64,000 bases of DNA. Origin: Prorocentrum cordatum. Its lineage: Eukaryota; Sar; Dinophyceae; Prorocentrales; Prorocentraceae. The position numbers were made by a program, and so were the translations under genes. Below, piece after piece: positions 42,185-50,799 of the stretch. The stretch spans positions 147,501 to 211,500 of the forward strand of contig CAUYUJ010012725.1 in the NCBI GenBank assembly GCA_963575745.1, read 5' to 3'. The notes below the pieces were generated by a model, which ran no database searches, had not been told where the DNA came from, and was given only the letters and a program-made list of their open reading frames with translations. Positions within the stretch are counted from its first letter, which is position 1; every line of letters starts with the position of its first letter.

Positions 42185-42705
42185 TCTTGGGGCCTCTTCG
42201 AAGGGCTCTCGGTGGCTATTGGGGGGCAGTTTTGACGCGGCATCTTCGGCCTCCTGGGGGCCTCTTGGGTCTTGAGCGCAGAGCTCGAAACGTCGGTTCG
42301 TGTTACCCCTCTAGGATCTCTCTTGGGGCTTTCTTGGGGCCCTCTTGAGCCGTCTTGGAGGTCTCTTGGGCCGTCTTGGGGGCCTCCTGGGCCGTTTCGG
42401 CACCCTCCTCAGTGGCCTTTTGAGGCGTCTTGGGGCGATCTTGGGGGCCTCTTGGGCCGTCGTGGAGCGTCGGAAACTTGAAAAGGCGGAAACGCTTCAA
42501 ATCTCTCAACGACCTCAGGGAAGTCATTGATCGTTGTCTCTTGGAGCCCTCTTGGGACTTCGAGGCCTCTCGGGCCGTCTTGGAGGCCCCTACGGCCGTC
42601 AGTGCAGTCTTGGACGCTCCGGAGCGGCATCTCCGCCAGCGCAACCCTCTTGGGACACCTCCGAGGGCTCGGGAGGTCATCTTCGGCGGACACAGGGCTC
42701 AGAGG
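42185..42705 (+). repeat. GGGGCCTCTTGG block
   Basis: Degenerate GGGCCTCTTGGG units with a non-repetitive core at about 42465-42530 (GGAAACTTGAAAAGGCGGAA). The core resembles those near 5565, 51355 and 62375. Confidence 0.75.
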
Positions 42706-42799
42706 ACCGGCAGGTAAAACACCAGAATTTTACGGGGGATGTGCTAGGGAGGAAGCACCATTTACCAGTTTGAAACATATCCCTATCTCTATGTTTGAC

Positions 42800-42925
42800 A
42801 TCACCTCACCTCGATGACGATCTTAAGGATTCCCTCAGTTTTTGAGGGCCTATCCCTAAGATTGTCCTCGCTTTTTGCTCGCTCATCTTAGGGATAGGGA
42901 TACGTTCGAGGCTGGTTAACCATCC
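42800..42925 (+). repeat. Dispersed repeat R7 (copy 2)
   Basis: GACATCACCTCACCTCGATG, ACGATCTTAAGGA, TATCCCTAAGATTGTC and TCATCTTAGGGATAGGG. The last two words form an inverted repeat. Same order as 36755-36880. Confidence 0.65.
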
Positions 42926-42979
42926 AGGCCCCGACAATTGGCGTTTACTAAACGGCCCTGGGCGTTTACGAAACAGCCC

Positions 42980-43160
42980 TGCCTTGTTTGCGGTACCAAA
43001 TGAACTGTTCGGTCGCCGGGGGCGCCTGCCTCAGAGCGGCTGGAAAGTTAATTCTTTCCACGTGCCACCGTAAGGGTATAAAGTCTCCAGCCGCCCTGGG
43101 ACAGGCGCCCCCGACAGCGACAAAGTTTATGTTATACCGCTCTTCGCCCGTTAATACATG
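42980..43160. repeat. Foldback element F8 (compact copy)
   Basis: GCCGGGGGCGCCTGCC plus GCGGCTGG on the left and CCAGCCGCCCTGGGACAGGC plus GCCCCCGACAGCGAC on the right form a long hairpin around an AT-richer loop (43046-43092). GCGGTACC and its approximate inverse GTTATACCGC extend the arms. Confidence 0.75.
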
Positions 43161-43319
43161 ACTTCGCTTAGCCGGAGTGATCATTATGGGGGTGGATTTT
43201 CTGCCCTCTGGATACCCTGGAGGAGCCCGGCGGCGCCCGAGGCGGCCTGGAACTCCGGAGCTATGGGCCCTTACGACACTGCAGTCCTGGCTGCAGCAGC
43301 AGTGCAGCTGCACAGCCTT

Positions 43320-43690
43320 GGGGCCCTCCGCTTCGAGCCAGAGGCACGGTGGCGAATCTGGGGCGCGCCAAAGTCAGGAGGGAAAGAAACACACAGGCAC
43401 AAGCAGTCGTCGACTCCCAGGAACAGATTGGGAAATATGGAAGAGTGGGAACACATTTACGAACATCAGAACAATATGAAAACATATAGGGAATCCTGGG
43501 ATTAGTGTGTATTTATTTGCGTTTGCCTGGGACCCGTTACAAAGGTGGCCCTCACCACCAACGTGCCCATCATCCCCGCCGACGGCGTCCTCGATGCCGC
43601 GGCCATGGAGAAGGCGGCCTCCGCGGCGGTGAACATGGGCGAGATCAGGCAGCAGGCGCGCGTTTCGCACACTGGTCGCGCTGCGGGGGA
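43320..43690 (+). CDS. Exon-like segment resembling lumazine synthase (C-terminal half), carrying an M2 insertion
   Basis: The frame before the insertion reads LRFEPEARWRIWGAPK up to 43373. After the insertion it reads VALTTNVPIIPADGVLDAAA then MEKAASAAVNMGEIRQQA (43545-43665). This resembles the region of lumazine synthase from H-F-x-x-V through x-V-P-x-x-x-G-V-L to N-K-G-x-x-A. The 43374-43539 element and one copy of its CAAAG duplication lie exactly between the two parts, which are in compatible phase if they are spliced out. That is inference. The catalytic His of the family is not seen (Arg at that place), so function is doubtful, and other identities are possible. Confidence 0.35.
43374..43539 (+). 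mobile_element. MITE-like element M2 (copy 4), TSD CAAAG, inside an exon-like frame
   Basis: A 166-bp copy begins TCAGGAGGGAAAGAAACACA and ends CCTGGGACCCGTTA. CAAAG flanks it at 43369-43373 and 43540-43544. The right duplication ends in AG before GTGGCC, so the element plus one duplication could act as an intron with a non-canonical donor. Confidence 0.8.
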
Positions 43691-43736
43691 GGAAGGGGGG
43701 AAGTTCCATCAGGAGCAACGTTAGGGCGGGATATGC

Positions 43737-43880
43737 TTAAACTGGGCACGTCCTTCTACAGGAGGAATACTCACAAAATAGTTTAAGATAGCCAGGGGAC
43801 TTTTTTTATCTTCTTTCTGATCATGTGCATTTGTTGCTATGCTATTTTTTCCGCCCAAGATCCGCCTGTGGGGGATCCGC
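43737..43880 (+). mobile_element. MITE M3 (copy 3, right end decayed)
   Basis: Left end TTAAACTGGGCACGTCC and TCTACAGGAGGAATA; right end AGATCCGCCTGTGGGGGAT, after which the match stops. No target duplication is recognised. Confidence 0.65.
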
Positions 43881-44043
43881 GTGCATTGTCAGCATTGGGC
43901 CCGATGGCTCCGTCCTGCCCGGGACCGTGCGGGCTCGCTGTCGGGGGCCCATTGCCCATCCGTGGGCGATGCGTTGCCGGTGTCAGCTCGATGTTTCCCC
44001 CTCTGAGCCGGACCCCCAGTCTTTGCCCCTCAGTTTCGGGGGC

Positions 44044-44199
44044 GGACAGAACCCCCAACAGTGACACGTCGATTAGTGAATTGTCCGTTTTCGGTTCTCG
44101 AGAGGGCGCCGCGGCCGTCAGTTTCCAGGCTTTCGCCCGCCAGATTTGGGCCCGAGGTCGTTTTCACTAAACCACGTTTTACTAAAGGGGGTTCTGTCC
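44044..44199. mobile_element. MITE, family M6 (copy 1), 13-bp perfect inverted ends
   Basis: GGACAGAACCCCC at 44044-44056 is the exact reverse complement of GGGGGTTCTGTCC at 44187-44199. The interior (GACACGTCGATTAGTGAATT, GAGAGGGCG, GGCCGTC, TTTTCACTAA, TACTAAAGGGGG) is shared with 48648-48808 and 57285-57444. No target duplication is clear. Confidence 0.8.
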
Positions 44200-44245
44200 A
44201 TCCCCGACAGTCCTGGACCAGGGTTCGCTCGCCATGAAGCTAACG

Positions 44246-44397
44246 TTAAGTCAGGTGTGTCTATCGACAGGCAGAGTACTCAAGCATGGTTTTAAACAAG
44301 TCGGGGAACGATTTGTTTATTTATGCTTGAATGCTTTGGAGCAGTGTTTGATTGATTTTTTCTCCAAAATCCACCTGTAGGGGGACATGCCCGACCT
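44246..44397 (+). mobile_element. MITE M3 (copy 4) between long direct repeats
   Basis: Left end TTAAGTCAGGTGTGTC; right end CCACCTGTAGGGGGACATGC then CCGACCT. It is flanked by an imperfect direct repeat of about 30 bp: GGACCAGGG, CTCGCCATGAAGC and ACG words at about 44212-44245 and again at 44401-44432. Confidence 0.75.
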
Positions 44398-44424
44398 AGG
44401 TCCAGGACCAGGGCTCGCCATGAA

Positions 44425-44520
44425 GCCGACGGGTCCTCAGGAAGAGACGGGTCCTGCAAGGTTCTCGCTGTCTTCGGGCCCAGGGGAGCCTTCCACGGGC
44501 CCCGGGGCCGTCAAGAGAAC
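44425..44520 (+). repeat. Dispersed repeat R15 (copy 2)
   Basis: ACGGGTCCTGC, TCTCGCTGTCTTCGGGCCC and TTCCACGGGCCCCGGGGCC match 36430-36545. Confidence 0.55.
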
Positions 44521-44689
44521 GGTTCGGGATGGAAAGCTGATCCCTGGGCCAGGCCCTGTTGGATGTTCGTTTGCGGGACCTCTCTGGGGCACCTTTAAAC
44601 CTAGACCCCCGATAAGATTATCCTCACGAGGGACCCAACCACAAGCAGTTGTGGATACGGTGCTCTGGGCCCATCTCTCGAAGGGCCTC

Positions 44690-45015
44690 CCTATTGGACC
44701 ACGAACCGTGGATGCAATGGATGCACTGGAGCTCCCCGTTGAGCCACGAACGGGTGCCAGAATGGACGTGCGGTGGGCGGGGAGGACGCATGTGGACTGT
44801 GCCACTGGGGCCGTCGGTGGGCCGCGAACCGTGTGAGGGGTGTGCCGAAATGGACGTGCGGTGGGCGGTGGAGCTCCGTGTGGGGCCACGAAACGTGTGA
44901 GGGGTGTAATTACCGAAATGGGCATGCGGTTGGTGGGGATGACGCATGCGGACGCGGCGATTGGCGCCTTCGGTGGAGCTCCCTATGGGGCCACGAACCA
45001 TGTGAGGGGTGTGTC
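44690..45015. repeat. Degenerate tandem array around GGGGCCACGAACCGTGTGAG
   Basis: Units combine CACGAACCGTG, GAGGGGTGT, GAAATGGACGTGCGGTGGGC and GGTGGAGCTCC. About four units run in the same direction. Long frames across the array are repeat artefacts. Confidence 0.7.
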
Positions 45016-45034
45016 GAAACTTGCACTGGTCCGA

Positions 45035-45202
45035 CATCAGCTTAATCCGGTTTAATCCCATTTCATCCGGCTTAATCCCGTGCAGTCCCCTTTAATCCAG
45101 CTGAATCCCGCTTCATCCGAGGCCCACTCCGGCGTAGCAGCCCCCCAGTGGGGCTTCATCCTCCGTAGTCTTTCCGACGAAGACCTCCCAGCAGGTGCCT
45201 AC
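45035..45202. repeat. Element M5 (partial copy, right end)
   Basis: AATCCGGTTTAATCCC-type decamers, then GAGGCCCACTCCGGCGTA, GCAGCCCCCCAGTGGGGCTT and CGAAGACCTCCCAGCAGG match the right two-thirds of 56667-56896. The left inverted end is not seen. Confidence 0.65.
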
Positions 45203-45292
45203 TAAGTTAAGGGGGGGGGGACGGGTTCAGGGGGCGACGAAGCTTCGAGGTGCGAGGTTTTCAGGCCTTCTCCTCGGCTCCCACGGCCTTCT

Positions 45293-45386
45293 TCAGGAGG
45301 GAAAAACACACACAGACACAATTAATCGTCGATCCCCAGGGAAATGTGAGAAAATATGGGAAGTGGGGGGGAAGACAAAAACCCAG

Positions 45387-45418
<32 letters not shown>

Positions 45419-45479
45419 GAAAAGATTGGGAATCTTTTTTATGTGTGTGTATGTATTGGTGTGTCCTGGGGCCCCTTCA
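45293..45479 (+). mobile_element. MITE-like element M2 (copy 5) with a 29-A run
   Basis: It begins TCAGGAGGGAAAAACACACA and ends CCTGGGGCCCCTTCA. CTTCT (45288-45292) and CTTGT (45480-45484) flank it. The interior is lengthened by 29 A (45387-45415), making it 187 bp. Confidence 0.8.
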
Positions 45480-45607
45480 CTTGTGGCCTCCGCTGGCTCC
45501 CGCAGCGGCGCCTCGTCGAGAGCGCTCCTCTGGTGTGGTGCCCAGGTCGGCCCGGGCGGCCCCTCGGTGAGCCGTGGCGCGAGCCGAAGACCACGAGGCA
45601 GCGTCTA

Positions 45608-45770
45608 TCAGGAGGGGAAAAAACACACAGACACAATGAATCGTCTTCTTCCAGGAAAATATGGGAAAATATGGGAAGTGGGGGGGAAGACAGAAACCAA
45701 GAAAATATGGGAAAATATGGGGAATCCTTCTGTTTGTGTGTATTTATTTGTGTGTCCCAGGGCCCCTTCA
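45608..45770 (+). mobile_element. MITE-like element M2 (copy 6), TSD GTCTA
   Basis: A 163-bp copy begins TCAGGAGGGGAAAAAACACA and ends CCAGGGCCCCTTCA. GTCTA flanks it at 45603-45607 and 45771-45775. Confidence 0.85.
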
Positions 45771-45773
45771 GTC

Positions 45774-46095
45774 TAGGGGGAATCGACTCAAGTCGGGCAG
45801 GTCCCTCTACAGCAGGTCCCTCTACACGAGGCAGCGTCTACACCTTAGGCGATGCTTAAGAAAACCTAAGTTTTCGGGCAGAGTCTCGATTATTCTTAAT
45901 GTTCCAATGATGTAAAACCTAAGGTTTTAATAGAGATGTTGTTTTTTTATTCAAGTTCTGAGACTATGAATTTCTGAACCCATGATTTCTTAAGCATTTC
46001 GCAGGGTGTAGGGGGAATCGACTCAAGTCGGGCATGTCCCTCTACAGGAGGACAATCCAACAATAGTTTTAACGAGTCACGGGGCGACTTTTTGA
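45774..46095 (+). repeat. Two left ends of M3 in direct repeat
   Basis: TAGGGGGAATCGACTCAAGT, then CGGGCAGGTCCCTCTACAG, occurs at 45774 and again at 46009 with CATGTCC in place of CAGGTCC. The second runs on as TACAGGAGGACAATCCAAC. Neither has a recognisable right end. A 235-bp AT-richer segment lies between them. Confidence 0.6.
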
Positions 46096-46419
46096 TAATT
46101 GTTGTGCATAGTGATGTTAATTCTGCGTACTCGCTTCGCTCACTCCGCTGGCCCGGCCAGGAAGCAAACCGGGCGCTGGAGGATAACGGGTCCTCGATTG
46201 TTTCGCCGTTTTCGGCTTCCCTGAAGGCTGTTAAACATGATGTGTGCTGCGGAATTGGGCCCAGGGGAAGTCCCCAGGGTCCGTGGACCCGTTGTCGTCA
46301 GGACCCGCCGGTTTCATGCCAAGGTATGGAGGTGCTCGGCTTGGGCCTCGCGTAATGCCCGAGAAGTGCACCTTGCTTCCCCCCCCGGGTATCGCCCGCG
46401 ACGCCTAATCGGATGCGGA

Positions 46420-46500
46420 GGGAGCAGGGGGGAGAGGAGGAGGAAGAGGAAGGGAGCAGGAAGAGAAGGAAGAGGAGGAGGAGGAAGAGGAGGAGTGAGG
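46420..46500. repeat. GA-rich tract
   Basis: GGAGGAAGAGG-type units. The preceding 46100-46420 has weak similarity to R15 and no gene. Confidence 0.8.
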
Positions 46501-46524
46501 AGGATAATCACCAACGCTTCAGGC

Positions 46525-46685
46525 ATCGGCCCTGAGTTCGCGCAGCATCACGCTTCAGGACGAGGACGTCCCAGCAGTTGAGCTGGACGGTCTCCCCGGG
46601 GCCCGGGGAGGAGAGGGGGGCAGCAGCGGCGGCGTGCGTCACTGGCGGGAGGAGGCGGAGGGGCTTCTGGGTGAGCTCCGCGGGC
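46525..46685 (+). CDS. Possible exon, no domain recognised
   Basis: One frame reads LSSRSITLQDEDVPAVELDG then LPGARGGEGG and VRHWREEAEGLLGELRGQR, with balanced acidic and hydrophobic content unlike the flanking repeats. GGGTGAGC near its end could be a splice donor. No family is recognised and no partner exon was found. Confidence 0.22.
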
Positions 46686-46689
46686 AGCG

Positions 46690-46890
46690 AAGGCTCCCTG
46701 ATGTGTGTGTGTGTGTGTGTGTGCCCAGTCGGTGTGCCTGGTGTGTCTGGGCGGGATGCCTGATGTGCCTGGGCGGTGTGCCTGGTGTGCCTGACGTGCC
46801 TGGTCGGCGTGCCTGGTGTGCATTGTCGGTGTGCCTAGCCAGTGCGCCTAGTGTGCCTCGTCGGTGTGCTTCGTGCGCCTGCTGCGCCTG
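46690..46890. repeat. GT run and GGTGTGCCTG minisatellite
   Basis: A short TG run (46700-46722) is followed by 10-base degenerate units GGTGTGCCTG to about 46885. Confidence 0.8.
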
Positions 46891-46914
46891 GACATGACTA
46901 GACCATCCGTCACC

Positions 46915-47177
46915 ATCACCATCCATATCTCGTCATCACCATCTTCACCTTACTCCGATCACCATCACCCCTCCCAGCATCACCATGATCCATACCGCCA
47001 CCAGCATCGTCAGTGGGCCGCTTCGAGGCGCATCACCACGCCTCGTTACCGTCATCATCTCATCATCACCTCCACCATTCATTTCATCATCGCCATCATC
47101 CATAGTATCGCCATCATCATGCACAACATCCTCAGCACCTTTACCATCATCAGCCGCATCAGCATTACCAGCATCAC

Positions 47178-47254
<77 letters not shown>

Positions 47255-47420
47255 CCATCAGCACCACCATCATCCTCATCATCATCGCCATCGTCATCGT
47301 CATAGCTTTCGTCATCGCCTTCGTCATCAACACCAACACCAGCATCAACATCACCATCATTATCACCATCACCATCACCATCACCATCACCATCACCATC
47401 ACCCATCACCATCACCATGC
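46915..47420. repeat. CATCAC / ATC microsatellite field
   Basis: Trinucleotide and hexanucleotide ATC, CAC and CATCAC units with small interruptions. Frames give Ser, Ile, Asp or His runs. The adjoining 47420-47854 holds no supported gene. Confidence 0.9.
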
Positions 47421-47854
47421 AGTTTTGAGGGCGCTTAGACCTGCAGGAACGCGAATCTGGGCAACTGTCCGCGATAGGTCCGACTGGCACAATTGGTTCA
47501 ATGTGTATCGTACACTGCTTCTGCACGGACTCGTCCACTGTTCCCCATGTAGACGAGATGCTCCCTATTCCTTCTAGTTCCGCCAGATTTCACTGTCCAT
47601 CCTTCGCTCCATTACGCCTCTGTCATGAGTCGACGGTGCACATACTAACGAAATATTTTCTGATTTGGAGGAGCAGGAGGCCTGACTCCGCCCTCAATTT
47701 AGTACCCCACGCCCACCTGAGTGCCAGGCCTGCTGCATGCTCGCCGCCCCCGGTGGCTCCCGTTCGCGCTTTCTTCCCCCTTCACCCCTCCTTTCTCTCC
47801 CTCTCTCATCATCTCTCCCTTGCCCGCTTCCTCATGCTCCGCGTGCCCCTTTGA

Positions 47855-48042
47855 GGATGCAACTCCTCGGAGGCTAAATTCAGCATCGGCGCTGGCTGCT
47901 ATATACGTGGTAGAAAAAACAGCCCAATCCGGCATATACTCCCTGTTGATTCCGCCTAACTCCGCTTAGCCCGGTTTCGTCTAATTTAGTCGTGGGCTCC
48001 ACCTAGGCTGATCCGGCTTACTGGCCCCTTCATCGGAGTCAG

Positions 48043-48090
<48 letters not shown>

Positions 48091-48109
48091 CCTCCCAGGA
48101 GTTGCATCC
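47855..48109. mobile_element. MITE, family M5 (copy with 40-T run), inverted ends
   Basis: GGATGCAACTCCTCGGAGG at the left is matched by CCTCCCAGGAGTTGCATCC at the right, 18 of 19 inverted. A 40-T run (48045-48084) lies just inside the right end. TCCGCCTAACTCCGCTTAGC words are relatives of the AATCCGGCTT decamers in other copies. Confidence 0.8.
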
Positions 48110-48149
48110 TGACTCTCTCCCTCGCCCGCTCCTTCATTGGGGGATCGAA

Positions 48150-48318
48150 GAACGACATGAACATAAAAACTCGGAGGTCCGCGCGGATTTGTCAGATCCG
48201 CGCTGGAACCCCCTCCCTGGCGCGCTGAGCGCGCTGAGGGCGGCGCCGGAGGCGCCGCCTGGGGGGGGCCCCGCGCGGATCCGAGGAACCCGCGCGGACC
48301 TCCGAGTCTCTATGCTTA
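48150..48318. repeat. Foldback element FB1 (well-preserved copy)
   Basis: AAAACTCGGAGGTCCGCGCG at the left mirrors CGCGCGGACCTCCGAGT at the right, with GGCGCCGGAGGCGCC in the centre. It folds into one long hairpin. Confidence 0.8.
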
Positions 48319-48537
48319 CATAGACTGTCGCCCCCCCTTCTCGCCTCCCGCTTGCCCTCCCCCCTTCTCCTGGCCCCTCCCCCCTCCTCCCCTCCGCTCT
48401 CCCCCTCCCCCCCCCCCCCACCCGATGAGCCCGCGCGCGCCGCGCCGCGAGAGTGCCCGCGAGGCGCTCATGGGCACCGGGCCCCGGTCCAGCAACTTCT
48501 TCGGAGGGGGGGGGGCAGCGCCGCGGAGCTCAGGGAT

Positions 48538-48640
48538 GTCCTCCTCCTCCTCCTCCTCCTCCTCCTCCTCCTCCTCCTCCTCCGCATCCATTTCCTCCTC
48601 CTCCTTCTCTTCCTCCTCCTCCTCCTCCTCCTCCTCCTCA
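48538..48640. repeat. CCT microsatellite
   Basis: CTC/CCT units with one CATCCATT break. Ser-, Pro- or Leu-rich frames are artefacts. The preceding 48318-48538 is C-rich and holds no gene. Confidence 0.9.
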
Positions 48641-48647
48641 TCGGAGT

Positions 48648-48808
48648 TTGATAGACCTCCTACCCTGACACGTCGATTTAGGAATTGGCCGTTTCCGGTT
48701 CGCAAGAGGGCGTCACGGCCGTTATTTTTGCGGGTCCAGGTCCGTCGGTTTGGGTCCCAGGCCGTTTTCACTAAGGGGAGGTTTACTAAAGGGAGGTTTG
48801 TCCACCGC
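48648..48808. mobile_element. Element M6 (copy 2)
   Basis: It begins TTGATAGACCTCCTACCCTG, then ACACGTCGATTTAGGAATTG. It ends TTTACTAAAGGGAGGTTTGT then CCACCGC. The interior matches 44044-44199; the ends match 57285-57444 more closely and are only imperfectly inverted. Confidence 0.75.
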
Positions 48809-48811
48809 CGA

Positions 48812-48957
48812 TTCCTCCTCCCCCTCCTCCTCCTCTTCCTCCTCCTCCTCCTCCTCCCCTCCTCCTCCTCCTCCTCCTCCTCCTCCCCCTCCTCCTCCTC
48901 CTCCTCCTCCTCCTTCTCCTCCTCCTCCTCCTCCTCCTCCTCCTCCTCCTCCTCCGG
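48812..48957. repeat. CCT microsatellite
   Basis: CTC/CCT units running directly from the right end of the M6 copy. Confidence 0.9.
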
Positions 48958-49059
48958 TCAGAGCCCAAGGATGTCTCCAGCGAGACGTTGCCGCCAGAGT
49001 AAACGTCCAAATGGATCCCCGATGAGATCTCCCAGGAACTCGAAGAGGGGATCAAACGA

Positions 49060-49110
49060 TGACATGAACAGAAGAACTCGGAGGTCCGCGCGGATTCATT
49101 GGATCTGTTT
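49060..49110 (+). repeat. FB1 half-element
   Basis: GACATGAACAGAAGAACTCG and GAGGTCCGCGCGGATTCATT match the left arm and left flank of the copy at 48150 (GACATGAACATAAAAACTCG). No right arm follows, and the region to 49550 shows no supported gene. Confidence 0.65.
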
Positions 49111-49549
49111 CCTATTCATCACCTTCTGTGCGGCAAACACCAGCGGCTGGGCTGCTGCGCCCCCAGCAACACGAATTCTTCTTGGGACGGGCGCGAGCAC
49201 ATCCCAAGAGGACAAATGCGAGACAGTAATAGCGTGATCACAAGGCCTGGACATCCTCACCTCGAGACGAGGTAAGCAGCAAATGCTGCGACAGCAGACA
49301 AGGCGTAAGCAGATGTTTGGATTGGGTATGGCAAGGATCCGTTCCTATGAGCTCTCCTCTCCCTTTCTACTCCCAAAACGTGCCAAGCCTTCTCTGTGTA
49401 GCGTGTGCGCGATACGGACAGTGCAGGGCCGATTTTAAGATGCCCTCTGGGATGTTCCACTTACCTCGGAGGAGCACCTGCGCAGCGCTAGCGTTTCACT
49501 GCCAGTCGGACCTATGTAAAGATGTCCGTGATCCTACCATGCCCGAGGG

Positions 49550-49753
49550 TCAGCAGGAGGAGGAGGAGGAGGAGGACGAGGAGGAGGAGGAGGAGGAGTA
49601 CGTTGCACATCTTCTTGAAGGCCTATGTAAGGATGCCCGTGATCCCGTGAACCCCCCGCCGATGTTTTACTATGTTTTAGCATTTTCTATAGTTATGTTT
49701 GACCCTTTTTAATGTGTCGCCCAACATCCACCTGTAGGAAGACATGCCCGACC
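49550..49753. repeat. GA tract and M3 right end
   Basis: GGA/GAGGAG units at 49556-49598. CCACCTGTAGGAAGACATGC then CCGACCT at 49729-49753 is the right end of an M3 element. The left end is missing or lies in the decayed CTATGTAAAGATGTCC words near 49512 and 49624. Confidence 0.6.
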
Positions 49754-49794
49754 TGAGCTTCGTACCGTTGTTTCGGCGAGCGGGGGGGAAGCGA

Positions 49795-49985
49795 GAAGGA
49801 AAAGGCCTTCTCAGAAGGCGGCGGGACTGCTCAGAAGCCCCCGCGCCTTCCGAGAAGTGTTGTTTTTCTGTGTCTTCGGGGAATGCTCAGAGAACTTCTC
49901 AGACGGCCGAGGGACTTCCGAACCGTTTGAGAAGGCCTGCTCCTTCTTACTTCCCCCCTGGCTCGCCGCCGAAGTGTGGCGGCGG
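49795..49985 (+). repeat. Dispersed repeat R11 (copy 2)
   Basis: AAGGCCTTCTCAGAAGGCGG, CTGTGTCTTCGGGGAATGCT and GGCCTGCTCCTTCTTACTTC recur in the order seen at 15265-15440. Confidence 0.6.
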
Positions 49986-50082
49986 CGGACGACACGCTCA
50001 GTGCCCCCCTCAAGACCCCTCCTGAGCCAGCTGCCCTCGCCGAAGGCTCTTGCGGTTCACACGCTCGCAGCGATCGATTCGC

Positions 50083-50685
50083 TCAGCATATTATTGTCCA
50101 CCCGCTCTTGAAACTAGCCTGTAGGTGCGCTTCATACTCGGCTGGTTCTGTTGGTGCCCGCGTGCTCTTTACCTTCTGCTTTAGGTGCTTTATGTTGGTG
50201 CTTTCAAGTACATTCTTGGCGGCCAGCAGAAAATTCGACAGTCTTCCTGGGGCTTTGCTGGTGTACCTCCTCCACCTCCAAGTCCTGACCTCATGCTCCT
50301 CCACCTTGGACGCGCTCACCGAGGGTCATCGCTTGACACTGCGGCCTGGCAGATGCGAGCGCGTATCATCATGCGAATGGAATCCTTCTCCCCCGCCGCA
50401 CGTCTCAGCCACCCAAGCCGCACAATTGTGCATGTGCTGAGCTTGCAATCTAGCGATCATTACATAAGTGGCACCATTGGTACTGTATGTGGGGTGGTTG
50501 CTGACACGTTCTCCCGCTTGTTTTATATCCGCTTCAATGTTGAACAGTACTGCATCCAGTTTGTCCTGTTTGGTAGCTTGCGATGGCCCTGGCTTGTGCG
50601 TCGAAGTGGTTGAACCAACAAGTTCGTTTAAGTATTCTTCGTGCGCTGCATCCGGCGTGAGGTCGCAGCCTTTGCTTTCGAACAC
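50083..50685 (-). pseudogene. Hypothetical protein, one in-frame stop, no domain recognised
   Basis: Two minus-strand open segments (50685 to 50329 and 50325 to 50083) share one frame and are separated by a TGA at 50326-50328. Composition is ordinary: FESKGCDLTPDAAHEEYLNE, KLDAVLFNIEADIKQAGERV, YVMIARLQAQHMHNCAAWV, then EEHEVRTWRWRRYTSKAPGR, LSNFLLAAKNVLESTNIKHL. The stretch is free of simple repeats. It could be one exon with a mutation, two exons around a short intron, or a transposon remnant. No family is recognised. Confidence 0.35.
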
Positions 50686-50799
50686 CTGTCCTTACTTCTA
50701 TTGCGAAAGGCTTACGGCCGGTGCCGCCGCCTTTGAAGGGGAACGACGACGACAGTGGCGGCGGCGGCGACGACGACGACGCTGACATGGGCCAGAGGA

